Shown: positions 7,850 through 15,907 of the stretch, piece after piece
Position numbering within the stretch: the stretch's first letter is position 1
Layout of the letters: the number at the start of each line of letters is the position of its first letter
DNA from: Streptomyces sp. PH10-H1
Lineage (GTDB): Bacteria > Actinomycetota > Actinomycetes > Streptomycetales > Streptomycetaceae
NCBI RefSeq assembly: GCF_030063355.1
Contig: NZ_JASISZ010000002.1
Span: 83,411-119,209 of the forward strand
DNA: 35,799 bases
Direction: 5' to 3'
The notes under the pieces: generated by a model
Databases searched by the model: none
What the model was told of the DNA's origin: nothing
What the model saw: the letters and a program-made list of their open reading frames with translations, nothing else
Translations under genes and position numbers: made by a program

Positions 7850-9004
7850 CTAGCCGAGGGGGTGGGCGGCGATCAGGTCGCCCAGGACCTCCTCGTGGGC
7901 GGCGGCCGGGCCGAGCGACAGCTCGAGCTGCTTGGCCCAGGCGTGATAGCGATGCAGCGCGTAGTCGGTGTCCGCACCGAAGCCGCCATGCAGGTGCTGC
8001 GCGGTCTGGACGACCCTCCGTACGCCGTCCGACGCCCAGATCTTCGCGACCGCGATGTCCCCGGTGAAGGGCAGTGCGCCGGGGACGTCGATGGTCAGCC
8101 GCCAGGCGGCCTGCCAGAGCGTGGCCTCCATCGCCCGCAGGTCGATGTAGCGGTCGGCGGACTGCACCGCGACCGCCTGGAAGGTCGCGATGGGGTAGCC
8201 GAATTGCTCGCGCTTGCTCGCGTAAGCGCTGGTCATGCCGAGGACCGCCTCGCCCAGGCCGAGCGCGAGGGCGCAGGTGCCGGTGGCGAGCAGATTGCGC
8301 AGCCACTCCCAGGCGCCGTCCGTGGTGATGACGTCACCGGCCGGGATCCGTACGCCGTCGAGCGTGATCTCGGCGAACCGCTCACCGCTGGTGGAGACCT
8401 GCTCGGCGAGCGTGACCCCTTCCTGGAGCCGCGGGACCACCGCGATGACCGGCCGCCCTTCGGTGGTGTGGGCCGGCACCAGGATGTGATCGGACTGCTG
8501 CGCCCAGGGGACGGCGGTCTGGACACCGTCGAGCAGCCACTGGTCCGGGTCCTGCCCGTCGTCCGGCTCTTCCTGGCGGGCCTGGACGGCGAGTTCGGCC
8601 CCGTCATGGCCGGTGCGGCCGTTGGCGGCGACGGTGAGGACAAGCCCGCCGCTCCCTGCCGCGGAGAGAAGCCGGGCGCGCAGCGTTTCGGAGCCGTAGG
8701 TCTGTAGGGCGAGCCCGGCGGCGCAGGTCTCCAGCAGCGGTACCCGGGCGAGCACCTTGCCGGCCTCCCGCAGCACGAGGCACAGCGCTATCGGGTCGAG
8801 GCCGGCGCCGCCGTACGCCTCGGCCAGGACCAGACTCAGCAGGTCGCTGTCGGCGAGCTTGCGCCACAGGGCGCGGTCGAAGTCCTCGGCGACCGGCCCA
8901 GGGGTGAGCGCGGGGCTGGGGACCGAATCCGGCGCGACTCCCGAGAACACGGCCCGCGCCGCCTCGACCGCCGCAAGTTGCTCCTCGGTGAAGCTGAAGT
9001 CCAC
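7850..9004 (-). CDS. Acyl-CoA dehydrogenase family protein
   Basis: 384 residues, the usual length for the family. The N-terminal helical domain begins DFSFTEEQLAAVEAAR. The middle beta domain contains the substrate/FAD stretch around ITLDGVRIPAG. The C-terminal domain carries KREQFGYPIATFQAV and the FAD-contact motif HLHGGFGADTDYALHRY. These enzymes oxidise acyl-CoA to 2-enoyl-CoA with FAD and pass electrons to ETF. The overall look is closer to the FadE28/29-like group, some members of which work as heteromeric pairs on steroid side chains, than to short-chain BCAD. No partner FadE gene is adjacent. The start is GTG at 9004 with GGGAGGGG upstream. A KstR-like palindrome lies 46 bp upstream, so separate TetR control from paaABCDE is likely. 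The substrate is not known. Confidence 0.88.
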   Translation of the reverse strand: MDFSFTEEQLAAVEAARAVFSGVAPDSVPSPALTPGPVAEDFDRALWRKLADSDLLSLVLAEAYGGAGLDPIALCLVLREAGKVLARVPLLETCAAGLALQTYGSETLRARLLSAAGSGGLVLTVAANGRTGHDGAELAVQARQEEPDDGQDPDQWLLDGVQTAVPWAQQSDHILVPAHTTEGRPVIAVVPRLQEGVTLAEQVSTSGERFAEITLDGVRIPAGDVITTDGAWEWLRNLLATGTCALALGLGEAVLGMTSAYASKREQFGYPIATFQAVAVQSADRYIDLRAMEATLWQAAWRLTIDVPGALPFTGDIAVAKIWASDGVRRVVQTAQHLHGGFGADTDYALHRYHAWAKQLELSLGPAAAHEEVLGDLIAAHPLG

Positions 9005-9030
9005 TGCTAGCCCCTCCCACCGCTACGGTC

Positions 9031-9049
9031 ACCTGACAGTGCGTCAGGT
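9031..9049. promoter_or_regulatory. Inverted repeat ACCTGAC-N5-GTCAGGT
   Basis: A perfect 7-bp inverted repeat with a 5-base spacer lies 27 bp upstream of the acyl-CoA dehydrogenase start and directly abuts the TAGAAC-AC-GTTCTA palindrome. It may be a second operator or a leader hairpin. No specific regulator is assigned. Confidence 0.5.
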
Positions 9050-9063
9050 TAGAACACGTTCTA
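9050..9063. promoter_or_regulatory. KstR-like palindrome TAGAAC-AC-GTTCTA
   Basis: This 14-mer fits the pattern TNNAACNNGTTNNA, which I recall as the consensus of the TetR repressor KstR of mycobacteria and rhodococci (control of steroid side-chain and acyl-CoA catabolism). It stands 46 bp upstream of an acyl-CoA dehydrogenase start. No kstR gene is in the window, and other TetR regulators of fatty-acid degradation may use related AGAAC/GTTCT palindromes. Confidence 0.6.
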
Positions 9064-9103
9064 GAGAGAGGGAATAGCGAGGGGATACCGAGAGCGAATG
9101 CCG

Positions 9104-10159
9104 TTACGCGTCGAAGTCCAACTCCACCCGATCGGTGAGCGGATGCGACTGGCAGGCCAGCACATACCCGGCCTCGGTCTCATCCGGCTCCAGCGCGAAG
9201 TTCCGGTCCATCCGCACTTCGCCCGACACCAGCCGGGCCCTGCACGTCCCGCACACCCCGCCCTTGCAGGCGTACGGGGCATCCGACCGGTTGCGCAGCA
9301 CCGTCTCCAGGACGGATTCGCCGCCCTCGGACGGCCAGGTCCCGCCGCGTCCGTCGAGCGTCGCCGCGACCATGCTGCCGACCGGGGTCAGGGCCCGCGC
9401 GGTCACCGCTGCCGGGTTGTCGTCCACATGGAAGATCTCCTGGTGGATCCGGGACCGGGCCACTCCGAGCCCGCGCAGCGCCTTCTCGGCCCCCTGCACC
9501 AGCCCGAAGGGGCCGCAGAGATACCACCCGTCCACCGTTTCCACCGGCAGCAGCGCGGGCAGCAGCGCGGTCAGCCGCTCCTCGTCCAGCCGACCGGACG
9601 GCAGACCGGCCTGCTGGTCCTCGCGGGACAGCACGTTCACCAGCTGAAGCCGGCCCGGATAGCGGTCCTTGAGGTCGGCGACCTCCTCCAGGAACATCGT
9701 CGAGGCGGTGCTGCGGTCGCTGCGCACCAGGCAGAAGCGGGCCGTTTCCTCGCGGGCGAGGACGGTGGCCATCTGGGACAGCACCGGCGTGATGCCGCTG
9801 CCGCCGACCACCGCCACGAAGTGCCCGGGGCGCGGTTCGAGGATGAACCGGCCCATGGGCGGCATGACATCCAGGACGTCACCCACCGCCAGCTCCTTGT
9901 GGGCGTACACGGAGAACTCGCCGTCCTCGACCAGCCGCACACCGACTCGCAGTCGCTCCGGCCCCCCGGGACCGGGGGCCGGGTCGCAGACCGAGTACGT
10001 CCGCCGGATCTCGGAACCGTCCATGAACCGGCGAACCGCGATGTGCTGTCCTGCCGCGAAGCGGTATGCCTCGCGCAGTGGGGCCGGCACGTCGAAGGTC
10101 ACGGTCACCGAATCGTCCGTGAGCCGCTCGATCTCGGTGACCCGGAGCGGATGGAACAT
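9104..10159 (-). CDS. paaE: Phenylacetyl-CoA epoxidase reductase subunit PaaE
   Basis: A 351-residue electron-transfer protein with an N-terminal FAD-binding ferredoxin-reductase barrel (about 1-105, with RRTYSV), an NAD(P)-binding domain (about 108-235, with VVGGSGITPVLS and YLCGPFGLVQG) and a C-terminal plant-type [2Fe-2S] ferredoxin domain. Cluster cysteines 298, 303, 306 and 336 are visible in CKGGVCGTC and LACQSHP. PaaE takes electrons from NADPH and passes them to the diiron subunit PaaA for epoxidation of phenylacetyl-CoA. It is the last gene of paaABCDE. The paaD stop is immediately before its ATG, so translation is probably coupled. It is separated from the downstream acyl-CoA dehydrogenase by 99 bp carrying operator-like palindromes. 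Confidence 0.96.
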   Translation of the reverse strand: MFHPLRVTEIERLTDDSVTVTFDVPAPLREAYRFAAGQHIAVRRFMDGSEIRRTYSVCDPAPGPGGPERLRVGVRLVEDGEFSVYAHKELAVGDVLDVMPPMGRFILEPRPGHFVAVVGGSGITPVLSQMATVLAREETARFCLVRSDRSTASTMFLEEVADLKDRYPGRLQLVNVLSREDQQAGLPSGRLDEERLTALLPALLPVETVDGWYLCGPFGLVQGAEKALRGLGVARSRIHQEIFHVDDNPAAVTARALTPVGSMVAATLDGRGGTWPSEGGESVLETVLRNRSDAPYACKGGVCGTCRARLVSGEVRMDRNFALEPDETEAGYVLACQSHPLTDRVELDFDA

Positions 10160-10744
10160 TCACAACTCCTTGAAGTGGTCGAACGGTTCGCGGCAGGTCT
10201 CACAGCGGCGCAGGGACTTGCAGGCGGTGGAGGAGAAGCGGTTGAGCAGGGTGGTGTCCATGGAGCCGCAGTGCGGGCAGCGCACCGACAGCTCGACCGG
10301 GACCGGGCCGCCGACGGTGACCGGGCGCGGCGGCGCTATGCCGTGTTCGGCGAGCTTGCGGCGTCCCTCGGCGGTGATCGCGTCGGTGGACCAGGCCGGC
10401 GACAGCACCGTCCGGACGGACACCTCGGGCATGCCGTGCTCACGCAGGGCCTGGGTGATGTCCGTGACCATCGTGCCGATGGCGGGACAGCCGGTGTAGG
10501 TCGGTGTCAGCTGCACCTCGACCCTTCCGGGGCCGACGAGTTGCAGGCCGCGCAGCACGCCCAGCTCGGCGAGGGTGAGTACCGGCAGTTCCGGGTCCGG
10601 GACCGACCCCGCGATTTGCAGCAGTTCCTCCTCCAGGACACCGCCAGGTGCACCGGAGACCAACCCGGAAGCCGCTGCAGCAGCCGTATCGCCGGCCATC
10701 GTCCCGTCGGTGACCAGGTCACCGGTCACCACGTCGTCGGTCAC
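10160..10744 (-). CDS. paaD: Phenylacetyl-CoA epoxidase assembly subunit PaaD
   Basis: A 194-residue protein of the MIP18/DUF59 type with a C-terminal zinc-ribbon-like extension, the arrangement typical of PaaD. The DUF59 part (about 40-125) contains VPDPELPVLTLAELGVL and the conserved cysteine loop TYTGCPAIG. The C-terminus carries cysteines 156, 159, 175, 181 and 184 (CPHCGS, ACKSLRRCETC). PaaD is needed for the epoxidase to work and is thought to help metal-centre maturation. The start is GTG at 10744, overlapping the paaC stop in a GTGA. GTG at 10747 is the alternative. The first 25 residues are a repetitive Val/Thr/Asp/Gly-rich stretch not expected in the family, encoded by repeated GTGACC/GGTCAC units, so the true start could be internal. 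Confidence 0.92.
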   Translation of the reverse strand: MTDDVVTGDLVTDGTMAGDTAAAAASGLVSGAPGGVLEEELLQIAGSVPDPELPVLTLAELGVLRGLQLVGPGRVEVQLTPTYTGCPAIGTMVTDITQALREHGMPEVSVRTVLSPAWSTDAITAEGRRKLAEHGIAPPRPVTVGGPVPVELSVRCPHCGSMDTTLLNRFSSTACKSLRRCETCREPFDHFKEL

Positions 10745-11457
10745 CACGTCGCCCCCGGGTGTGCCCGATGCAGGTGCTGCATCTCCGCGATCATCCGGCC
10801 GAAGGACTCGGTGTGGATGCCCTCTCTGCCGGCGCCCGCCGACCAGGCGGTCACATCCGGACCTTCGGGCATGGTCAGCGTGGCCTGCCGTACGACGGCG
10901 GTGACGCGCTCCAGCCAGGGCTCACGCAGCGCCCCGAGGTCGATGTCCAGCCCCTCCAGCGGCTGGAAGAGTTCACCCGTGTAGCGCCACAGGGCATCCA
11001 GGCCGCGCTGCATGCGCTCATGGCTCTCGGCTGTCCCGTCGCCGAGCCGCAGGGTCCACTGCCGGGCGTGGTCGTGGTGGTAGGCGACCTCTTTCACCGC
11101 CTTCGCGGCCAGCGGCGCGAGGTCGCTGTCACCCTGGGCCAGCTCCGCGTAGAGCAGCTCCTGGTACGTCGAGAAGAACAGCTGGCGGGCGATCGTGTGG
11201 GCGAAGTCGCCGTTCGGCTGCTCGACGAGCTGGACGCTGCGGAATTCGCGTTCCTCCCGGCCGAAGGCCAGCTCGTCCTCGTCACCGACGAGGGAGAGCA
11301 GCACGCGGGCCTGGCCCAGCAGATCCAGCGCGATATTGGCGAGCGCGACATCCTCTTCGAGGACCGGCGCGTATCCGGCCCACTCCCCCAGTCGCTGAGC
11401 GAGCACCAGGGCGTCGTCACCGAGGGGCAGCGCCGGGCTGATGACTGCTGTGTTCAC
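10741..11457 (-). CDS. paaC: Phenylacetyl-CoA epoxidase structural subunit PaaC
   Basis: A 238-residue, largely helical, ferritin-like protein of the PaaC family. Recognisable segments are LGEWAGYAPVLEEDVALANIALDLLGQAR near the N-terminus, QLFFSTYQELLYAEL in the middle and EVAYHHDHARQWTLRLGDGT. PaaC pairs with the catalytic PaaA as the non-catalytic scaffold of the epoxidase (alpha/gamma heterodimer). The start is GTG at 11457, overlapping the end of paaB by four bases, and its stop overlaps paaD. Such tight coupling suggests balanced production of the complex. Confidence 0.95.
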   Translation of the reverse strand: MNTAVISPALPLGDDALVLAQRLGEWAGYAPVLEEDVALANIALDLLGQARVLLSLVGDEDELAFGREEREFRSVQLVEQPNGDFAHTIARQLFFSTYQELLYAELAQGDSDLAPLAAKAVKEVAYHHDHARQWTLRLGDGTAESHERMQRGLDALWRYTGELFQPLEGLDIDLGALREPWLERVTAVVRQATLTMPEGPDVTAWSAGAGREGIHTESFGRMIAEMQHLHRAHPGATW

Positions 11458-11741
11458 AGGTGCCGCACCCCTTCCGGGATCTTGTAGAAGGTCGGGTGCC
11501 GGTACGGCTTGTCACCCGCCGGCTCGAAGAACGAGTCCTTCTCGTCCGGCGAGGAGGCGGTGATCTGCGTGGACGGCACGACCCAGATCGATACGCCTTC
11601 GCCCCGCCGGGTGTAGAGGTCACGTGCGTTGCGCAGCGCCATCTCCGCGTCCGGCGCGTGGAGGCTGCCCGCGTGGCTGTGGCTCAGCCCGCGCCGGCTG
11701 CGGACGAAGACCTCCCACAGCGGCCAGTCAGTGGCGGTCAT
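11454..11741 (-). CDS. paaB: Phenylacetyl-CoA epoxidase subunit PaaB
   Basis: A 95-residue protein, the usual length for PaaB, with the family features WPLWEVFVRSRRGLSHSHAGSLHA at the N-terminus and RDLYTRRGEGVSIWVVPS in the centre. PaaB bridges PaaAC heterodimers and is required for full epoxidase activity. The start is ATG at 11741, overlapping the paaA stop as ATGA. The gene overlaps paaC by four bases. Confidence 0.95.
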   Translation of the reverse strand: MTATDWPLWEVFVRSRRGLSHSHAGSLHAPDAEMALRNARDLYTRRGEGVSIWVVPSTQITASSPDEKDSFFEPAGDKPYRHPTFYKIPEGVRHL

Positions 11742-12703
11742 CAGCGCACCTCTCCGTGCTTGGCCGCGTATGCCGTGGCCGCTTCCCTGACCCAGGCGCC
11801 TTGCTCATGGGCGGTGCGGCGCTGGGTGATCCGCTGTTCGTTGCACGGCCCGTTGCCGCGCAGCACCTCATGGAACTCGGTCCAGTCGATCGCCCCGTAG
11901 TCGTGGGCGCCCCGCTCCTCGTTCCACCGCAGCGCGGGGTCGGGGAGGGTGAGCCCGAGGACCTCGGCCTGTGGGACGCAGATGTCGACGAAGCGCTGCC
12001 GCAGCTCATCGTTCGAATGCCGCTTGATCTTCCAGGCCATGGACTGCTCGGAGTGCCCCGATTCGGTGTCCGGGGGGCCGAACATCATCAGCGACGGCCA
12101 CCACCAGCGATCCACCGCGTCCTGCGCCATGGCGTGCTGCGCGTCGGTGCCCTGGCTGAGAGCGAGCAGCAGCTCGTATCCCTGCCGCTGGTGGAACGAC
12201 TCCTCCTTGCAGATCCGCACCATCGCGCGGGCGTAGGGGCCGTAGGAGCAGCGGCACAGCGGCACTTGGTTGGTGATTGCGGCGCCGTCCACGAGCCAGC
12301 CGACCGCCCCGACGTCGGCCCAGGTCAAGGTGGGGTAGTTGAAGATCGAGGAGTATCGCTGGCGGCCGGCGTGCAGCTTGTCGAGCAGTTCGTCACGGCC
12401 GACGCCGAGGGTTTCGGCGGCGCTGTAGAGATACAGCCCGTGCCCGGCCTCGTCCTGCACCTTGGCCATCAGGATCGCCTTGCGGCGCAGCGAGGGCGCA
12501 CGGCTTATCCAGTTGGCCTCGGGCTGCATGCCGATGATCTCGGAATGGGCGTGCTGCGCCATCTGCCGGATGAGCGTGGCGCGGTAGGCGTCGGGCATCC
12601 AGTCGCGCGGTTCGATCCGCGCTTCCTCGGCGAGTGCCGACTCGAAGGCGGCGAGAAAGCCGGCCTGGGGTGCCGCCTCCTCGACCGTCGCTGCCGTCGT
12701 CAT
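11741..12703 (-). CDS. paaA: Phenylacetyl-CoA epoxidase catalytic diiron subunit PaaA
   Basis: A 320-residue ferritin-like diiron oxygenase subunit. Likely iron ligands are Glu55 (HAHSEIIG), Glu85/His88 (QDEAGHGLY) and Glu168/His171 ([10 protein letters not shown]). The enzyme inserts one oxygen atom into the aromatic ring of phenylacetyl-CoA to give the 1,2-epoxide, the first committed step of aerobic phenylacetate degradation. The start is ATG at 12703 with AAAGGGGC eight bases upstream. An upstream in-frame extension to 12736 lacks a ribosome-binding site and runs towards the operator. It heads the coupled operon paaABCDE. A PaaR-type palindrome lies about 40 bp upstream (12744-12757). Confidence 0.97.
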   Translation of the reverse strand: MTTAATVEEAAPQAGFLAAFESALAEEARIEPRDWMPDAYRATLIRQMAQHAHSEIIGMQPEANWISRAPSLRRKAILMAKVQDEAGHGLYLYSAAETLGVGRDELLDKLHAGRQRYSSIFNYPTLTWADVGAVGWLVDGAAITNQVPLCRCSYGPYARAMVRICKEESFHQRQGYELLLALSQGTDAQHAMAQDAVDRWWWPSLMMFGPPDTESGHSEQSMAWKIKRHSNDELRQRFVDICVPQAEVLGLTLPDPALRWNEERGAHDYGAIDWTEFHEVLRGNGPCNEQRITQRRTAHEQGAWVREAATAYAAKHGEVR

Positions 12704-12743
12704 TTGTGCCCCTTTTGTTGTCCTGCTCCGGACCAACCGACCG

Positions 12744-12757
12744 ACCGATCGTTCGGT
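12744..12757. promoter_or_regulatory. PaaR-type operator ACCGATCGTTCGGT upstream of paaA
   Basis: The site has arms ACCGA and TCGGT around TCGT. It matches ACCGNNCGNNCGGT, which I recall as the core of the PaaR site in Corynebacterium. It lies 41 bp upstream of the paaA ATG in the gap shared with the divergent DUF5819 gene. Two further sites with the same arms are at 17750-17763 and 20819-20832. Confidence 0.7.
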
Positions 12758-12804
12758 TCAATGGTCGGCTGCCCGCCTTTGGGTGTCAAGGCCATCCCGA
12801 TGGC

Positions 12805-12813
12805 TGTGGATAA
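12805..12813 (-). promoter_or_regulatory. DnaA-box-like 9-mer TTATCCACA
   Basis: The plus strand reads TGTGGATAA, the complement of the classical DnaA box TTATCCACA, inside GGCTGTGGATAACC. It lies 48 bp from the PaaR-type site on the DUF5819 side of the gap. DnaA binding is only a possibility; another regulator could use this sequence. Confidence 0.4.
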
Positions 12814-12874
12814 CCCGGTACGGTCACCGATGGCGTGAGGGCATGAGTAGCGTTCCGTGCGGAAGCGGAGCGCG

Positions 12875-13708
12875 GTGAGAATCGGGGAGATCATGGAGCC
12901 ACCGGAGAGGCCGGAACCGGAGACGGGACCGGACACGGAATCGGGGGCGGGAGCGGACGCCGGGCCAGTGGCGGAGGCCGGGGCCGAAGCGGAGATCGGG
13001 GCGGACGCGGAGACCGAGGCGGACGCTACGGATGCCGCGCACGCGGAGAACCGGGCGGACGCGGAGCCGGCGACGGGGAAACTGCCGACCCTGTCCACAC
13101 CCTCCTGGATCGTGGTCTCACTCGCCGTGGCGGCTGTCGCGGTCGGTGCCGTCTTCCATCTCGGCATGGTGTTCCTGCACGTCGCGCCGTCGAACACGGC
13201 CAGCAAGGAGTACCAGTCCACGGTCGACTCGTACATCTACCCCGAGTTCGAGCAGAACTGGAAGCTCTTCGCGCCCGACCCGCTCCAGGCGAACATCCAT
13301 GTGCAGGCGCGTGCCGAGGTGCGCAGGCCCGATGGCGGCCTGGAGACCACCGGCTGGGTCGACCTGACCGCGATCGACCTGAACGGCATCCGGCACAGCA
13401 TCGCCCCCAGCCACGCCCAGCAGAACGAGCTGCGCCGCGCCTGGGGCTTCTACACCCAGTCCCACGACGGCAACAACAAGCCAAGCGGCACACGCGGTGA
13501 GCTCAGCCGGCAGTACGTGCAGCGGATCGTGGAGAACCGATTCGGTCCGAAGCTGAACGGCGGCGACGTCGTCCGCGTTCAGGCCCGCTCCGCGTCCGTG
13601 CAGGTCGCTCCGCCTCCGTGGAGCGACGCCAAGCCCAACACCCAGGCGCAGTATCAGCAGACGCTCTGGTGGTCGGTGGCCACCTCCGGACAGGAGAACG
13701 CCTCGTGA
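12875..13708 (+). CDS. DUF5819 family membrane-anchored protein
   Basis: About 277 residues. Residues about 8-75 are disordered and extremely rich in Ala, Glu, Asp and Gly, built from short repeated EADAxT-like units. A single membrane segment follows (WIVVSLAVAAVAVGAVFHLGMVFL). The soluble domain after it contains YIYPEFEQNWKLFAPDP, the mark of DUF5819, with topology N-in and the domain outside. The function is unknown. The stop overlaps the GTG of the HTTM gene, and this pairing of a small 'W-x-LFAP-x-P' protein with an HTTM protein is recurrent in actinomycetes as I recall, so the two likely form one complex. The start is uncertain: GTG 12875 has a GGAAG/GGAG region upstream; ATG 12893 and GTG 12857 are alternatives. 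Confidence 0.8.
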   Translation: MRIGEIMEPPERPEPETGPDTESGAGADAGPVAEAGAEAEIGADAETEADATDAAHAENRADAEPATGKLPTLSTPSWIVVSLAVAAVAVGAVFHLGMVFLHVAPSNTASKEYQSTVDSYIYPEFEQNWKLFAPDPLQANIHVQARAEVRRPDGGLETTGWVDLTAIDLNGIRHSIAPSHAQQNELRRAWGFYTQSHDGNNKPSGTRGELSRQYVQRIVENRFGPKLNGGDVVRVQARSASVQVAPPPWSDAKPNTQAQYQQTLWWSVATSGQENAS

Positions 13709-15042
13709 GTGGTCGCAAGGACCTGCCGGCCTCCCCCTTCGCGGGCCTCGGCGGAACGCTCGACACCGGGCTGACCCGTGGGCTCGCCCGGATCACCACC
13801 ACCGCCATGGGCCCGTACCAGAGCGCCGTCGTCCGCATCGGCTTCTCGCTGACCTGGCTGCTTTTCCTGCTGCGCGAGTGGCCGCACCGGGCCGAGCTGT
13901 ACGGCCCCGACGCCGTATGGACCTGGGACATGGCCCAACGGCTGATGGCCGACAACGGCTCCGGCGCCTTTAGCGCGTTGATGTGGACCAACAGCCAGGT
14001 CTGGTTCGAGGTCGTCTACGTGGGCGCGATCATCGCGAGCGCGCTGCTGCTGGTCGGCTGGCGGACCCGTACGTCCTCGGTCCTGTTCATGATCGGTGTG
14101 CTGTCGCTGCAGAACCGCAGCATCTTCATGGGCGACGGCGGTGACAACGTCATCCATCTGATGGTGATCTACCTCGTGCTGACTCGCTGCGGCCAGGTCT
14201 GGTCCCTCGACAAGCGCCGCGCCGAACGGACGCCGACCAGGAAGCCGACCGGGAAGGCGGATCCGGATCCGACCGGCGTGGTCCTGTGGTCGGGCCTGGG
14301 CGCCGCGCTCGTCCTCGTCACCCTGCTGGGCAAACTCGGCTGGGGCTGGGCGCTGATCTTCTGGGGTCTCTGGCTGGCGCAGGCGGCGTGGTGGGCGGTG
14401 CGGCGCTACGCCCCCGGCGAGCCCAGCACGGTGCTGGACGTCCTCGCCAACCTGGCCCACAACGGCGGCATGCTGGTGATCGTCGTCGAAGTCTGCCTGA
14501 TCTATGCGACGGCCGGCTGGTACAAGATCCAGGGCTCCCGCTGGCAGGACGGCACCGCGCTGTACTACCCGCTCCACCTGGACGACTTCACCCCCTGGCC
14601 GGCGCTCTCCCACGCACTCGCCAGTGCGGGCCTCATCGTCATGGTGATCACGTACGGCACGGTGATCGTCCAGGTCGCGTTCCCCTTCACGCTCTTCAAC
14701 CGCCGTGTGAAGAACGTGCTGCTCGTCGCGATGATCATCGAGCACGCCTCGATCGCGATCCTGCTCGGTCTCCCGTTCTTCTCGCTCGCGATGATCGCCG
14801 CCGACGCGGTCTTCCTGCCGACCAACTTCCTGCGGTGGGTGGGCAGCCGGATCGCCGGCCTCGTGCCGGGCGCCCTCCGGGCCGGAACTCGGCAAGACCG
14901 GGACCTGGACCAGGAGCCGACTGACGGGGGCGGGGCCGCCGGTGGTCCGACGGGCCGGGGGCCGACGATCGGGCGGCCCGCCGCCGAGCCCCAGCTGGCC
15001 CATGGGGAGCGGGGCGGAGCCGGGGACGGCTACCGCGTCTAG
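13705..15042 (+). CDS. HTTM domain membrane protein (vitamin K-dependent carboxylase-like)
   Basis: A 445-residue polytopic membrane protein. The HTTM family signature is visible as LSLQNRSIFMGDGGDNVIHL (about 133-152), preceded by hydrophobic helices at about 42-56 and 101-118 and followed by several more (about 192-222, 250-275, 305-330, 340-375). HTTM (horizontally transferred transmembrane) proteins share this region with the membrane part of gamma-glutamyl carboxylase, but no bacterial role is settled for short forms. There is no long lumenal catalytic domain here. The Gly/Pro/Arg-rich C-terminus (after about 395) looks disordered. The start is GTG at 13705, overlapping the DUF5819 stop, with CAGGAG eight bases upstream. 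Confidence 0.82.
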   Translation: MSGRKDLPASPFAGLGGTLDTGLTRGLARITTTAMGPYQSAVVRIGFSLTWLLFLLREWPHRAELYGPDAVWTWDMAQRLMADNGSGAFSALMWTNSQVWFEVVYVGAIIASALLLVGWRTRTSSVLFMIGVLSLQNRSIFMGDGGDNVIHLMVIYLVLTRCGQVWSLDKRRAERTPTRKPTGKADPDPTGVVLWSGLGAALVLVTLLGKLGWGWALIFWGLWLAQAAWWAVRRYAPGEPSTVLDVLANLAHNGGMLVIVVEVCLIYATAGWYKIQGSRWQDGTALYYPLHLDDFTPWPALSHALASAGLIVMVITYGTVIVQVAFPFTLFNRRVKNVLLVAMIIEHASIAILLGLPFFSLAMIAADAVFLPTNFLRWVGSRIAGLVPGALRAGTRQDRDLDQEPTDGGGAAGGPTGRGPTIGRPAAEPQLAHGERGGAGDGYRV

Positions 15043-15098
15043 AGCCGCCACCGGCACGTTTCACCGGGTTGCGCGTCCTTCGGCCGCGCGTCCTCAAT

Positions 15099-15119
15099 CT
15101 CCCCAGCTACCGCTGGGAG
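15099..15119. repeat. REP-like hairpin CTCCCCAGC-TACC-GCTGGGAG, likely terminator
   Basis: This imperfect 8-9 bp hairpin followed by GTGCCCCC matches a short element I recall as being scattered in many copies through Streptomyces genomes. It sits at the junction of the convergent HTTM and methyltransferase genes and probably terminates both. It contains the methyltransferase stop codon and encodes its last residues (GGTSQR), so the native C-terminus may have been replaced by insertion of the element. Confidence 0.55.
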
Positions 15120-15907
15120 GTGCCCCCGGACGGGCTGAACTCAGTCCGACCGGTGCCTGGGGCGGGCAGCCAGTGGTATAGCGCCATCGCCACCGTGGTG
15201 GCCAGGTTGAAGCTGGAGACGTGCGGGCGCATCGGTACGGCGATCAGTTCGGTCGCCCGCTCGCGCATCTCCAGTGAGATCCCGTGCCGCTCCGAGCCGA
15301 ACGCGAGGAGCGCGTCGTCCGGGATGACGGTCGACCTGATGTCCTTGCCCTCGGGGTCCAGGACATACAGCGGTCCGGCCGGCAGCTCGGGGAGGTCCAG
15401 CCGCTCGACCGCGGTGGCGAAGTGCAGGCCGGCGCTCGCGCGCACCACGTTCGGGTGCCAGGGGTCGATGTCCCCGGTAGTGATCACGCCGGTCGCGCCG
15501 AACCCGGCGGCCAGCCGGATCACCGCCCCGATGTTGCCGAGATTCCGCGGGTTGTCCAGGACGATGATGGGTGACTGCCGCGGCGCCCTGTTCAGCGCCT
15601 CCAGGTTGGAGCCGACCTCGCGGCGGACGGCGAGCGCGACCACTCCGGTCGGATGGATTCTCGGCACCAGCTCCCGCAGCACCTGCCCGGGCATCTCGAC
15701 GAGGATCGCGCCGAGCCGGCCGGTCAGGTCGTCCGACAGCTCCTCGGCGAGTGCCAGAGCGGCGGACCGGTCGCTGGTCAGCGCCAACCGCACATCCGCG
15801 CCGAAGCGCAATGCGTGTTTCAGGGCGTGGAAACCATCGAGCAGAACGGCGCCGGGGGCCGCCTCGCGCCACTGCCGCGCAGCGCGCCCGGCCTCGTCTT
15901 CCGTCAT
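15107..15907 (-). CDS. SpoU/TrmH-family RNA 2'-O-methyltransferase
   Basis: A 266-residue SPOUT-class methyltransferase. The three SpoU motifs are visible: motif 1 LDNPRNLGNIGAVIRLAAGFGA (with the conserved Asn and Arg), motif 2 LLAFGSERHGIS and motif 3 VSSFNLATTVAMALYHW. They form the trefoil-knot S-adenosylmethionine site. Members methylate the 2'-OH of ribose in rRNA or tRNA; the target here is unknown. In motif 3 the usual Ser-Leu-Asn-Val is Ser-Phe-Asn-Leu. The start is ATG at 15907. There is no ribosome-binding site, but TACGCT ends six bases upstream, so the mRNA may be leaderless. The frame extends further upstream to 16201 without family similarity. The extreme C-terminus is encoded by a REP-like hairpin. 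Confidence 0.88.
   Translation of the reverse strand: MTEDEAGRAARQWREAAPGAVLLDGFHALKHALRFGADVRLALTSDRSAALALAEELSDDLTGRLGAILVEMPGQVLRELVPRIHPTGVVALAVRREVGSNLEALNRAPRQSPIIVLDNPRNLGNIGAVIRLAAGFGATGVITTGDIDPWHPNVVRASAGLHFATAVERLDLPELPAGPLYVLDPEGKDIRSTVIPDDALLAFGSERHGISLEMRERATELIAVPMRPHVSSFNLATTVAMALYHWLPAPGTGRTEFSPSGGTSQR

Noticed and set aside
12805..12813. Replication origin based on DnaA-box-like sequences
   Set aside because: Only single boxes occur kilobases apart, without the dense cluster or the dnaA/dnaN neighbours of an origin.
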